From Tigriopus japonicus (taxonomy: Eukaryota > Arthropoda > Copepoda > Harpacticoida > Harpacticidae): DNA of 64,000 bases. Numbering within the stretch: position 1 is the first letter of the stretch; the number at the start of each line of letters is the position of its first letter. Shown piece after piece: positions 46,846-59,900 of this stretch. Location: positions 4,791,811 to 4,855,810 of the forward strand of contig CM021315.1 of NCBI GenBank assembly GCA_010645155.1. The letters are read 5' to 3'. A program made the translations under genes and the position numbers. A model generated the notes under the pieces. The model did not search any database and was not told where the DNA came from. It worked only from the letters and a program-made list of their open reading frames with translations.

Positions 46846-49647
46846 TAAATATCTTCGAATTTGAAATTATTGTAAAAGTTTACAATTGTGCAAATAATGT
46901 CAAGCATCATACGTTTTAATTATCATCATGGCTTCCTTTTTTTACTTTTAACTTTGGTACATATTTCTGTTTCCCCTCTTTGAAAGTAAGGCATTTTTTC
47001 CCTGGGTAATGAATGTGATTGAGATTGTTCTTGAGTTCGAGCTCCAGAGGGTGTCCAGATCTTGTAATCTACTTGCGAAGGTCGAGTTTAACAAGCGAGA
47101 GGATTTGAACTGTGCACAAATGGACAAATTGGATGGTCAAAGGCTTGAGGGGAAAATGAGAAAAGTTGTCAAATTAGACTACTTTACACCACAATGCTGA
47201 TGATAAGATGACGCGCAGATTTCATTCAAACATCTTGGCTTTAAGCGCCTTCGTCATGATTTGTTGCGGTGCGATTTATATTCATTTCGCGTCGATTTTG
47301 AATGAGCACATTTCTTGACACAAATGTCTTTAACTGGTACCTTGTCATCTTTGGCATGAAACGGGGAAGTTAATTGCTACTTTTTCGTAGATATTTGAGT
47401 TTTCAAAACTAAGGTATATCTATTTATCTACCTTCATACTACACTATTGATATTCCTTGCGATGTGTCCTTGTGTGAAGGACACATCGTGATGTGTGTTG
47501 TAAGTGTTCCTTACAAATTTTGAGGTCTCTTATAATCTAAGAAGAAAAAAAATCATCTACCAAAAATATCGTATACTAAAAACATTTTTTTGTGTCTTAG
47601 GATGGTCTTAATAGTGTCCAAGAGGTATCGGATCTTTTTGAAACGTTGTCATACACTGCAGATTTACTATTTGCAATGGAGCTAACATAAGACAAATGAT
47701 TCGCTCCCGGCCGCAAATAAGACCAAATTTGCAAAAAGAGCGGTGGTTCTTCAAAGGGCTTAGAATTTGCAAGCGCATCTTGTTTGAACTACGGACAAGT
47801 AAGATGGGCAAATTGACATGGGTCATCCAAACATGGTTTAAGTGATTTTAGGGTCGGACCACTAATTCTAAGAAGGAAAAAAAGAACACTCTTGGGAGCT
47901 TGGTACTGGACGTTTCCGTTGTAAATGTTTTCTTCAAGTTCAGTTAATAGGTATTCAGCTTAAGGAAAATTTGGTTTAGTTGAGGTTTCTAGAGGTCCTT
48001 TGTGTTTTTAAGTCATTTAAAAACACATCTTCCTTGTATAATATTTTGTCACGTCAGTGAAAGTTTTGACCCTGAAAACTGACTTTAAACGTCTTGTCAA
48101 ACGTACCTTTATTCTTTGGGACCCCCTAAGATGCCTTTTTCATGTCAAATGCCTGGTTCATTTTTTAGATATATTCATATCGGACTAAATCCTGTGTGAT
48201 TGATGTGTCGATAAAACTGTGCTCGTGCATTTAATTTGTTCGATGGTCACATTCTATCTCTTGTGAATTGGGCCTCGGTTTATTTCTGTTTTTATTTTAC
48301 ATTTGTACCTCTCTAACTTCTTTTTTACCAATACTCCTTGATCACCTTCGGGTGTTGGAGTGGTTTGTTCAGTAAACAAACAATATCCTTCTGTTATAGT
48401 TTTTATTGTAGTTTTTTGCACCTCATTGCGTTGCTTCTTATGTATTTTAAGCTTTTTCAATACTTTTAGTTCCAACAAAATAACAAAAAAATATGCAGTT
48501 CCATTATATTTTGATGAACAGTAGACAAAATATACTCTCATATTTCAAATCTATTGGGCTAACAAATAATGTAGCCAACTTTTTAGCGCCCAGTTCCACT
48601 CAAATAAGAACCTGAAACCCTTCAATATCCACATCTATGCAGAGACAGCTTCAGGAATCTGTGAAGCCCACCGATTGTCTGACAAGTTAACTCTATTCGT
48701 AGTCTCAAATTTAACAAGCAACCCAGAAGCGTTGTCGGACTTTGATCAAGTTTTAAATGTAGACCACCATGAATTTGCACACAATGTCATGTCTGAGCAT
48801 CATTGGAATCAAGATCCACAATCTCACACATTTCCTTATGGTTCATCTTTACACTCTTATCATAACTAAAGCTCAAACCGCAATTGGGACCTTTATCATG
48901 TGTCGAAAACCCAAGCATCTTAAATGTTAATACACCGCATCGGCAACGAATGCGTCAAGAACAAAAAGAAGTACCGATAACGGAGAGAAACATTCCATCT
49001 GAATTCCAACCATGTCAATCTCAGTGTCAGACAAGAGAAGGCAACCATGAGTCGATGGTTCGAAAAGCTACTTTCAGCGCCGGCGAATTTGATTCAGGCA
49101 GCACATTTGACGCATCTCAAGCAGAGTTCTTCTCCAGAGAAGCGTCGATCGATGGTTGCACGTTCTTTCATTCGTTCGTCCCTGCTTGCTCTTTGGACTT
49201 TAGTGTGCGTGCTTGAGCGTCTGAATGGTTGCGCATGGCGCAACAAACCAACCCTGGCTACATTGGTTGAGGACTCATGTCTCTTCAGTTGGCTTCAAAC
49301 ATCAATGGTGTCAACCTCTCTGTGAATTGGTGTGAAATTTGGATTTGTTGTAGTGATTTGATCTTGATATAGGATTGGTATTGGTGGTTGGTGAGTGTAA
49401 GTGCTTGTGTGTGCAAAAAGTGTTGGGAATGGCATTGAGCGTCTAACAGAATCATGCTCCCAGGAGACCATTTCTTGAGAATTTGATGGTGAAAGCCACC
49501 CTTCCAAGAATTTGTGCTTGGGACCAGCTGTCTTAATCGTTTTACTTGTAATCGGTGTTGGGGTGTAAATATCCTTTTTGCTTATAGAAAAAGTGTTAGT
49601 GCGTGACTAATCCAAGTGTCGAACGAACTTTCCTCTTAAAATTCAAC
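46846..49647. other. Intergenic or 5' UTR of the 49.6-kb gene
   Basis: No supported gene. A perfect 11-bp hairpin with a GTGTG loop lies at 47461-47487 (GATGTGTCCTT and its complement). A frame at 48884-49216 lacks any motif and may be part of a leader. Confidence 0.35.
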
Positions 49648-50325
49648 ATGTTTTCTACCTTGCAAAGACCCTCGCTGGAGGAATTGGAGAGAAGGCGTGC
49701 CATGAGGGAGACGTTTTCTCCACCCAGAGCCTCCACTCTTCACCGACGAGAATCTATGATTTCACGTGGTTTTAACGCCATTTTCCGTCGTGATTCCATG
49801 ATGGTTCGAAATAAAGCCGAAATAGGACCCGGAATGCGCGGCCTTAACCTTCGAACGGCCACAGGAGGCCCCCCAATCACAAACAACAACAATAACAACA
49901 ACCTAACCAATAAGCGACTCAGTCGAGCCATGTCGTTCAAATATCCGGAGCGGATCTCGCATATTCCGCCTCCCGAGGTCACACGTTTGCGCTCAAAAAG
50001 CCAACACAGCATCAATGAATATTCCTCCGGTGGATCCGGATCCGGATCCAATTCAGGAGGATATGTGGACATGATCACCGATTCTGAGCCGATCTACGGT
50101 TTTCGATCCCCACCTCCACCCCTTGCGGGATGGGTTCCACGGGACAAATTCATGGTCCAAAGACGACAAAGCTACATCCCACCACCACTAAATCGGGGAC
50201 GACCCCGCGAGGTTTCGAACCCCGGATCTAGGAAGAGACAACCTTTGCCTCCAGAGTTTTTTTACTCTGGTCGACCGGATCAAATTGACCCGTGGATGGA
50301 TTTCTCACAAGAGGATGAGAGGTAG
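49648..50325 (+). CDS. Unassigned Arg/Ser/Pro-rich protein or first exon of a larger gene
   Basis: ATG 49648 begins MFSTLQRPSLEELERRRAMR and the frame runs 225 codons to a TAG. The composition (Pro/Ser/Arg-rich, an Asn run at 79-85, a Gly/Ser run at 128-138) indicates disorder, with no signal peptide or membrane segment. Four RRxS/KRxS sites (33-36, 47-50, 89-92, 172-175) fit basophilic kinases such as PKA. Polyproline stretches (PPPP at 155-158) could bind SH3 or WW domains. The end GAGAG|GTAGGC could be a splice donor, in which case this is the N-terminal exon of a longer protein whose other exons lie to the right. GC content and codon use are coding-like against AT-rich surroundings. I do not recognise the family. 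Confidence 0.6.
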   Translation: MFSTLQRPSLEELERRRAMRETFSPPRASTLHRRESMISRGFNAIFRRDSMMVRNKAEIGPGMRGLNLRTATGGPPITNNNNNNNLTNKRLSRAMSFKYPERISHIPPPEVTRLRSKSQHSINEYSSGGSGSGSNSGGYVDMITDSEPIYGFRSPPPPLAGWVPRDKFMVQRRQSYIPPPLNRGRPREVSNPGSRKRQPLPPEFFYSGRPDQIDPWMDFSQEDER

Positions 50326-53043
50326 GCTGAAGTTTTAACGCATTCCAAGAATATCGGTTGAGCAAGGAATCTCGGATTTTGTTTGGTTCAACTCACAATG
50401 AGACTTGAGATTGCCAAACAGGCGGCGTCAGGGACGTCCCTAATCCTGGATTAAGGTGCCTTTTTGGTTTCAACTTCTGTCAGTCTGAATAAGTCTTGCT
50501 CAATGACTTACCTGATTCCTCGTTAGTACGCTTGTCCAATCATTTCTTTGGTTGACTCTTTGTTATCACTTTGAAGCACTATTGTCTTCCACACAACTCA
50601 AGGGTTAGAGTCATCTCCTCTAGGACATCCATTTTACTAGGAAATTAAGTTGGCACATCAGTCATTTAAGCGTGATTACATGCAATAGGCCATGAAACTG
50701 AGGACGATTTGACCGAATACGAAGTCACGCCAAAGAGATATTTTGTGTATGTAGAACCTCGTTTTCCTTCCTTTGTAAGTGCTCTTTTTAGCATTGCATT
50801 AAAGTGTCTTTTGTCCCCTCTTTTGGCCACAAAATTTAGTGTGTCCCCAATTGATTTCCAAATTACCGGGTTTGCCATTCTTTTCCCAACTCCAACCTTC
50901 TACTGTAGTACTATGTACAGCAGGTGACCACAGAGGCACCAATTATGTGCATTAGGGAACCTGGTATTTAAATTGCATCCTAAAGGAAGCGACGAGATTA
51001 CAAAGTAGCACGGATGTCCAGCCAAAAATCAATCTCTTGAGGCTTCCCTGCCATAAAACACTCTGGTTTCCTTGTTAAATCCCATCGAAATGGATGCCAA
51101 GCCTCACAATATACGGCCCAAATTAAGTTCCATGGCAAACTTGGGACTTAAAAATGAAGCAGTTCATAAGGAATGTGGAATTAAGGCAACACTAAAAGGG
51201 TTGTAAATGGTTGGTCAAAAAACCTGTTCAGAATGATGAGTCTCACGTCCTAAACCGTTGACAGTGCAGCTGTTACTTTTCTTCCAAATGGCGAGTTAAT
51301 AAAAACATTAGTGGTGCACTTTTTTTGGACATACAAAGGTAGGAGAGCCATTGGGCTGTGAATCAATGGCTTACATATGGACCAATGGGTTCGTCCAACG
51401 AGCAACAGAGTGCCAATATAATTGTTTCTCTATCACAAAGCTCCAACCCACACCCACCCTCGCTTTATGCCTTAGCAGACCCTGTCGAATATTGTCCTCA
51501 AGTTCACATGTGTTCAGAGTAGAAAAAACTCAAGTTTTAAGCCGGATCAGCTTAATCGGCACATCATCATCGCTCAGAACTTAGCAAGGCCAGGAATGTT
51601 GTTTTCTGCAAAATTAGGAAATTTTAGCCCATCAATTAAAAACATGATTCCTCCAAAGGGAGTTTCTAAGGTTGATCCGTGTGTTGCACAAACCTATTTG
51701 TGAGAAATCTGAGGGATACCTTGTCATCCACATTGTTTGATTTCAAAAACAAGATAAGTACGTAGAAAGGGAACGAGCGGTATTCTTCCAGTTATATTTT
51801 CGAATGAGATTTGAAAATCTCATCTTTGACGGCTTAGTCTTTGGCGGGGTCTAAAACTACAGGTAGCTCTTAAAAGTGTCGAACAATCCAGCTCTGTCCT
51901 TCTTGTGGGTAAATGGGCCTGTCCTTAATTGGCAATAACAAGGCATCAAAATTGAGCATGTTATTCATCAATAGCGACGACAAACCATGAATGGGGGATG
52001 ACAAGGAATATTGCAACCACCTTGATGTAACATCAAAATTGAACGAAAACTTCGAACGGTGTTAAAAATAGACCTGAGCGGAATCCTCTTGGAACCATAT
52101 GGTTGTTATGTTCAAGGTGAAATTGTCAGATCATTTTTGTCAATTATCAATACGCGCACTTTCTCATATGTAGGACACCTTAATGTTGTGGCTTTTCAAA
52201 GATATCTCGAAGCACGGTTAACTCACAGCTTTTCGTGCATATCAAATTCCGGTCATCACAGATGGGATCTAACTGAGCTCATTAGGAGCTCCAAATTGGA
52301 CTATATCTGTCAAAAATCGACTGAAACTCGGTCATTGTTGCAAGGAATGAAGAACAAAGTGCTCATGCTCGATGTAACCACACGATCTTTTGAATGCCTG
52401 TCCAGCAGATTCGCTTCTCTTCAAAGTGGAGAAGATTTACCGAGCTTTACTCAAAATGACATGTCATGCTATGACTGGACTTTTAAGTGTGCCCAATCGC
52501 ATCTGAGTGCACCATTTGAGTTTTGAGAGCAACATAGGATGCAATGGGCGCATTTTGCAAAAGAAGCTATAAACTCCTGATGTCAACATTATTATGTTAA
52601 TACCAACACCAACATTGCATGCCAACAGGCATTAAATGCTTATCTGGGTGTTATCTGGTGATCTGTGCAATGTATGTTCAAGTCTCATTCACGGCCACCC
52701 TGGTAACTTCATTCAAACATCGTAAAGACTCACGCGCCCAACAGCAGCGGCTAAATTTTTGGCAACAAATAATTAAGGGGGTGGCTTAATCTTTTCACAA
52801 TGCCCATTTGCAGCACGCTAGACGACATCTACCTCACTGTACTGTGGCAAACACCAGCTCAAGATGGGCCCCAAGATAACTAGGAACTGCTTTTTGGAGC
52901 CAATGCGACCTCTGTGTTTAAACAGAGTGGATTCTCCTGCCAGCACATCTGTCTTCTAATTTGCTAGATACACACGAAAGTTAAAGAGATCCGCAATCCT
53001 TCCAATCTGACAAAGATTGAGTTGTTTGTGGTTTCCTCATGAA
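50326..53043. other. No gene recognised; possible intron
   Basis: One frame of 155 codons (52059-52526, plus) starts at GTG and has no recognisable motif, so it is not called. No clear repeat was seen. Confidence 0.35.
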
Positions 53044-53912
53044 TAGGGCTGAATATTTTAGGTTTTACATAAAAACTTAGGTTTTAACCTAAAACGCCTA
53101 ATTCGGGCAATTTTTACCTAAAATTAAGTTTTCAGTCAAAAATTTACTTTTTTCTCGCCTTTTTAGGGCAATTTTTACCTAAAACTAAGTTTTCAACCTG
53201 ATATTAACTTTTTTACTTATCCTAAAGTCATTTGCACAATAAGGTCCCTCAAACCAGTGTCTTCAAAAAAACAAAACACGAGAACAAAAGAAGAGAGAAG
53301 AGGAGTGGGAGCCACAATGATTTTCATCCCATCAACATGCCAAATCAGCGTTACCAGGTGGTTTCAGGCAGACATTGCCAAAAGTTGTTTGAAATACTGC
53401 CAATTACAGGCGCTCGCTGCCATTTTTGAAGTCACATAACGCCACATTCTGTCACCTTTGAGCCGAATTTTTCTCGTTTTTTATCATTTCATCTCGTTTT
53501 TTAGGGCTCAAATTTTAGATCTCGTTTTTCAGGTCAAAATTTTTTTATCTCCTTTTCTTGGTCGACAATTTTCGATATCGTTTTTTGGTCGATTTTTTTG
53601 CCTGCCCTTCCACTTTTTGCCATATTCTGCCACTTCGGAAATTTCTCTACCACAAAATTTTCTATACTGCCATTTCTACCACTTTCCCACCAATGCCAAA
53701 TTAAATTTTCACTGCCTCTGTCTCTGCTCCACTGCTTTTACTCTTGTAAAAAGTAAACTGCTGTAGAGCAATTAATAAAAGGCTATATTTGGTCTGAATA
53801 GCCTCTGAAAAGGTGTTATCTATACAACCTAAAAAAAACCTAAAACGTAATTTTTGGCAACCTAATTATGTCATAATTTGCCCAAAATGTTAACCTAAAA
53901 TATTCAGCCCTA
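53044..53912. mobile_element. Non-autonomous hAT-type element with 8-bp target duplication
   Basis: An 869-bp element. The left end TAGGGCTGAATATTTTAGGT is matched by its exact reverse complement at the right end (up to 53912). CTCATGAA flanks both sides (53036-53043 and 53913-53920), a perfect 8-bp duplication typical of hAT transposons. The interior has no transposase. It contains repeated motifs such as GGGCAATTTTTACCTAAAA (about 53112 and 53168) and several TCTCGTTTTT units around 53470-53580. Confidence 0.85.
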
Positions 53913-53920
53913 CTCATGAA

Positions 53921-56900
53921 TGACCAAGCTTGGAGATGAAGTGATAATACTGAAGGCGATAACTCAAAATATAGAAGGAAATCTAGGGGAAAAGGTAGGT
54001 TGGCTTTGAACTTGAGACTCGTGTGGACCGATTGCACTTTTTTTCTTCCCGGGACTTCTCCACAGAGCTGTCCATCAGTTCTCACTCCATGTGAACACAT
54101 AAATCATCGATTTAGTTCCAGAATTGTCAGTGGTTTTCCTTTTTCTTCTTCGTCTTAAGTGCACCGGGGCCTTCTCCTTCCAGCATAACCTTGCATCAGT
54201 AGACACCTTGTACCTTTGGTCCTTTTCCATTGTATTCCTGACTAAAAAAGGGTCCACGATCGCGATCGGATCCGACTTCTCATCCGTCGATTGTCCATCT
54301 ACGTTCTCACCACTAAGGGTTGAATTAAAACGTGCGAAGATTTATAGTTGGTCTCGAGATGATTGTGTCTGACCAAATCGTAATTTATGGCAATGAGCAT
54401 ATCCTCTGACTTGACTCCCATGGCGAAAGGTGTCTCCTGAATAGCTCCTGTTCGCACCACACCATTCCCAGCCCATTGTTGTAATTGGAGCTCCCTTAGA
54501 GGGAATTGTCAATAATTTGATATAAATCAAATCCCTATCCACCCAGGCTCATTTCCTCTCAATCTTGTTTTGCTGAGAGCATGCTTTGACAATCCAATCC
54601 TGCCAAGAACTTCTGTCTATCGACAACACCTCTTTTTGACCAAACCAAGAGAACTCGTAAAACCGAAATCTGTCTTTCTTGACGAACTGCCATTTCGCTC
54701 TGGAGGCGTTAGAAATAAATGCCAAACATGGGCATAGGTTTCACCACGATAAGCTGAACAAAAATGGACATTTTCAGAATACTCATTTTTTTAGAGAGAT
54801 ACTGAGCTGTAGAAGATTGGTTCATGCTCGTAATGAAATCTTAGTTTTGAGGTTAGCAAAGATCAGGGGAAGTAAGGTGTGATCGCATATGGCATCTTCG
54901 GGCACGACAAATTAAGTTTTCCAAGGAGAGTAAATCACATCCAATTGACCATGGAAGAATTCGGAGTAATATCCACGTTGACTTCTTCAAGAGTTCCTTT
55001 TCCAAATTGTAGTGTTGTATTTCAACCTCGAGCAACGCCAAGAAATGTCTTGAAACAGTGGGGTCTTAAGAGCTAAATTAATATCCCATCGGTGGACGAC
55101 TTGCAATTAGACTTTGGTCTCCGAATAATGCAAAGGTTACTTTGATTACTCTGTTACGTATCATTGCCAGATATCTCTCATTTCAAACCAGAAGATCTCG
55201 GATTCAAGATTTTTTTCTTAAGGAGACATCCTTTGTCCATGAGAGATTTTCAAAGGTTGTTTGATGACTTTTTGACGTTGATTTGGCCTGAAGGCGAGTT
55301 GCATCCCAATGAGGCATCATTTTGAATATGTATTGACCCCACCCCAGACTCCATTATCATAATGATTCAAATCTGATCCAATTTGAATATGCACACAGAC
55401 AATCTTATTTATTGTGAACAATGGAGACCTTGGCTTAATCACGTTCAATAGTCCAATTTCAGTCATAATTTAGCATCTTCTGGAATGCGGACGGTTTCCA
55501 CTTCTCTCAAAAGCAAGCGAAAGAGAGAGAGAGAATGGCATTGTGTTAAATTATTCGATCATAAGCTTGAAGGATCTTCGCACCTCATCAAGACTTCTGA
55601 CAGATTGTATCAAATTAAGCCATCATGATTTGTCAGCATAACTCGGATGTCCATGGCAAAAATTCTGTCCAAACAGCGAACCAAAAGTGCCCTAAACAAA
55701 GATGTGAGTTGCATAACACGCATAACGGCAAAATATCTTACATATTTTTTAAGACTCCTCTCACGTGGGAGAATGAATTTGCTGAGCTTTGACAGTTTTT
55801 GGTTCGGGACTTACAACTCATAAATCAAATTTCAAAAGAAACACAGAAGAGCCCCATTCGCACATGCCTTGTGCCACTATTGGAATGTCACTCATGGCTT
55901 ACAGGCACCTTCCTTCCACTATTTTAGCACACTGAAAAGGATAATCACCACTACATCGGTCCTCTCATGGTATGAGTGAAAAAGGGGATTTTTTTATCGT
56001 TTGGAACGATCAAAATTTACGTGAATCTCATCCAAGTGTGGGAAGTAAATTTGAGGAGTCCCTTCCAAAAGGACATATTTGATTGACTGTGCGTACGTAC
56101 ACACAGATGATCTTTATGAAATCCGAGATCAGTTTCGGTTTTCTCTCTCATTCTTGAAAACATCTTTTGAAAGATGATGCTCTATCAGGCGAAGAGCTGA
56201 TTCTTGCTTCGGAATTCTATTGATGGAATTCTGGTTTGATCGACGAAACCCAGCAAATATACTTGCAACAACTTGCTCCTGGAATTTTCCGGGTTTTATA
56301 AATCATTGGAAGATTGGAAAACTGTCAATTCGTGAAAGGACAAACAGTCGTAGATTTTGAGAGCGACATCGAATCGTGAGCGTCACTATTTGGGGGCTTA
56401 TGTACCAATTCAACAGGTATTAAGCACCTCAAATAGGTCACCATTGCATTCACATAATTCACGATTCATTGCCAAAAAACCTGAAACGTGGGCGTTCAAC
56501 CGCTCAGAGATTCGAGGACGATCAATTGATGTTACATCTGTTATCTACAAAGGAAGTTGATTTTTTTTTAAATATGAAATAATGATCTTTGTCTCAAACA
56601 TAGTAAGGATTTTGTTTCTCCAGGCTAAAAAATACCGTCACATGAACCACGTGCGTAAATTAAAAGATTAAGATCCTTTCCAACTTGATCATTCTTAAGC
56701 GGATTATTGGCGTGTCAAGTTCGGAATGGATGAGAAAATATGCCTTGAATTTATGAGCTCAGATTCCTTGAGTTGATGGTAATCTCAATGGAATTACATC
56801 ATTTCGGTGAGTAAACCGGGGTAAATGAGATCTAAAGTAGATTCTCGCGTTATTACGAAAGTAGCTAAACAATTTCATCTCATGAAGCCATTTTTTTTAT

Positions 56901-59900
56901 TTTTTCGTCAAAGGAAAGTAAAACTTCTTATGACTTGACTCATTTGTTTTTGGTACTGCAAAACGAACGGGAAAACCTCAAGCATTTGTGATTTGGGAAG
57001 GGGGAATCCAATCAGCCATTGTGAAGGGTGATATAATGGTTGAAGGGAGTAAAGCTCAAGCAAAGCTCAGCAAAAAATATTATATTTTTGTCCAAATTTG
57101 AAAAGGGCCAAAAAAGGCACTGTATGGGAGAGATTATACTTCTTAACAACTGTTTTACAATTTGAACGCTGTTCACCGTTTTAAAAGATTATTTCTAGCT
57201 AAAAAAGCTATTTTCACAATTGTTCTATAAAAAAATTTGATTGCTTGGCCCTTACATAAAAACTTGTTCTCACATTGACTATTCTCTTTGTTTTGCCCAC
57301 TATATTGTGTGGACAATTTACCAAGGAACAATCTTCAACAATCTTTTCTGTACAGTGAAATGTTATGCAAGCCCCTTGATTTGACCAAATTGATGACTTC
57401 TCTTGGCTCAATGACAAATGAGGTCTCCATTATCAATGATGCACTCCTTGTGCTTCTGTTCAGTTCAGAAAAGATCGATGTTATCGAGGTAATAGCCATT
57501 GTTGGCCGAGTTCATCACCATTTTGCATTGAGGGCCTCGAAATAGGACGGAAATTAATCATAAGCTTCCAATTTGCACGAATTTCAACACTCTGTTGTGA
57601 GCACGAGAAGTAATCATACCAGAAATAATCGATTGTTGATCGCAATAATAAATGATGGGAAGAATTTTGTCTCCTTTAAGCCAACTCTCTGATCGAACAA
57701 AGGGTTGTTCAAAAATACGTCACAATCATCTTCATTCAGGATCCATTAACCATGCCCGTGATGGAATGCACAGTACTAAATGAACATCATCCTCAAAACC
57801 ACTTGTTCCATCCTCAAACGGACATCTGGCCATCCTCCCGAAAACATGAAGCCTTCTTGAGGCCCACTTCTTGCTTGACTCAATTCTCCTACATGATACT
57901 TTTGACTCATAAATCTTTGAAATCTGTGACTGAGCCTTGTTATGAAAAGGTCCTTAGGACTCAAACGTCTTGAGAACAGAGATGGAAAAGGATTGGATGA
58001 AAGGATGAATTCGTCATGGAAATCAGAAACATCCGTTGCTTGAAATTCGCAAGACATGCGTGGTGCTGTTTTTTTGACATATCGCACGAGTTTTGATCTT
58101 ATTTGGTGATCATAATCACAAACCACCGACAAATCGAGGAAGTCCAGTCAGTAGGCTAGAGCTTTGTTGAAACTAGACAAAAACAAACATTTTGAGTGTT
58201 TCCCTGAGAAGATATTACAGCAGGGGCTAGTCATGTTTTGATTCAAAATGGATGCTCCAACAGATCACCCAGATGAGAGCATATTGTGCACGAAAGGTTT
58301 ACGCCGATTATTACGATACACTTGGAGCAAAGTCAACAACGGTATTTAATGGACATTCCTCATACACCGATTTGAACCCTCCACACACCCCAACAAAGGC
58401 CTTTCAGATACGAATTCCGAGCTCCAAATCCCGACTAGGCCTACTTCAAAATTTATGATTTGGCAGGAGAAATGTGGATCTTCATCGAGCAAAAATCCCT
58501 CGTCATCATTTATCATCCTTAAGACAATCGAGAAGCAAATGAAACCCTGTGATCAAGTGGTTGCAGTGCAAAAAAAACCACGATAATGATGATTTCCTGG
58601 ATCACATTTTGGTAGTGCGCAGATTTTCCACATTCTAAGATGGGAGAAAGTGAAATACAGTAGTTTCACCTTGTCGTTAGTTTTAACGGTGTCAGGAACG
58701 AGCGAATATACGACAAGAAAGTGAGTTACCCATCCTCAGAGGGTAAAATTGCCATCTAGTCAACCCCAAATTAGATTCTAATTGGTTTGTGGAGATCTTT
58801 TGCATGCGAAGTCTTTTTTTCTTGTGTCGAAAGATCCTGAAAAGTTGAGCCCTTTTCAGGTAAAAGCTGAACTGACCGTCTTTGAACGGGACACAATGAA
58901 GGTTGTTTATGCTAGATTGGTTTGTACATGCACATTATGCATAAAAGAGAGAATAAACTGTCCTCTCAAGATTGAGGGCAAAGGTTTTAGAAATTCAATG
59001 AGTCCCTTCTCGAGACCCTTCACTTCGGGTAATGAAATTTGAAGGCTATCACTTTTTGAAAGACTCCGTGGGTGGGTGTATTAACAATTTTCATGCATGA
59101 AAATGTCCAAAACGAGAATCCAGCGATCACGCGACACCAATCCAAGGTAAAGTGATATCTCTTTTTTTGCAGTAAAAAGCTTTGTGCAGAATGACTTCTT
59201 TTACGTCATTTTCGCAACATTGACCCGATCCATTCACTCCATCTGACCTGTACCTTACCTTTTTTGAAGGAACTTCCGTCTTACGGCTTGCAATTTACAG
59301 ACAGTTAGAATATTAAACCCCTAAAAATGCTCTCCTGTCAGTCAACCGGATTTTTGATTTGCAACCTCCTATTTACCTCTTCTGTAAATTGAGCCATTTT
59401 CCTACGTGTAAAAAATACTTTCGTAATGGAATGAACTCATAAAATGCACGCAAGGTATTGTTGCAAGAACACAATTCATAAATCATTTTCATTTTTCCAG
59501 TTCATAAACAATATCATATCGGATCCCAAAAAGGAGCACAGCCTTTCCAGTATTCAAATAAATCATCTATGTTGGTTCAAGTGAACCAGTTATTGATACT
59601 CTCTTGAATATGCATGCGCCGTTTTGTTGCTGGGGAGTTGTCCAAGCTATCGAGCAACTCAAATATACTGCACATATTTTCTTCCCACTCAAATGAACAT
59701 AACCGATTCTACGATTCAACGTGGCTCATGAAAAATGAGAGGTAAATGATAATCACCCATGAACTGAGATTTTTTTCTTGCTCAAAGAAATACAGATTGG
59801 GGGTTCAAAGACTACCTTTTGGAACTCTTCCACTTGGGGTGTTATCCACATCTATCAGATTTCAGGTGGGTACTTTGCCCTAGCCATATCAGGTCGGTGT

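Noticed and set aside
47080..47115. B-box-like AGTTCAAATCC on the minus strand
   Set aside because: No A-box at the right distance and no cloverleaf arms.
52059..52526. Plus-strand 155-codon frame
   Set aside because: Starts at GTG, shows no known motif and no splice support; could be chance or an old fragment.
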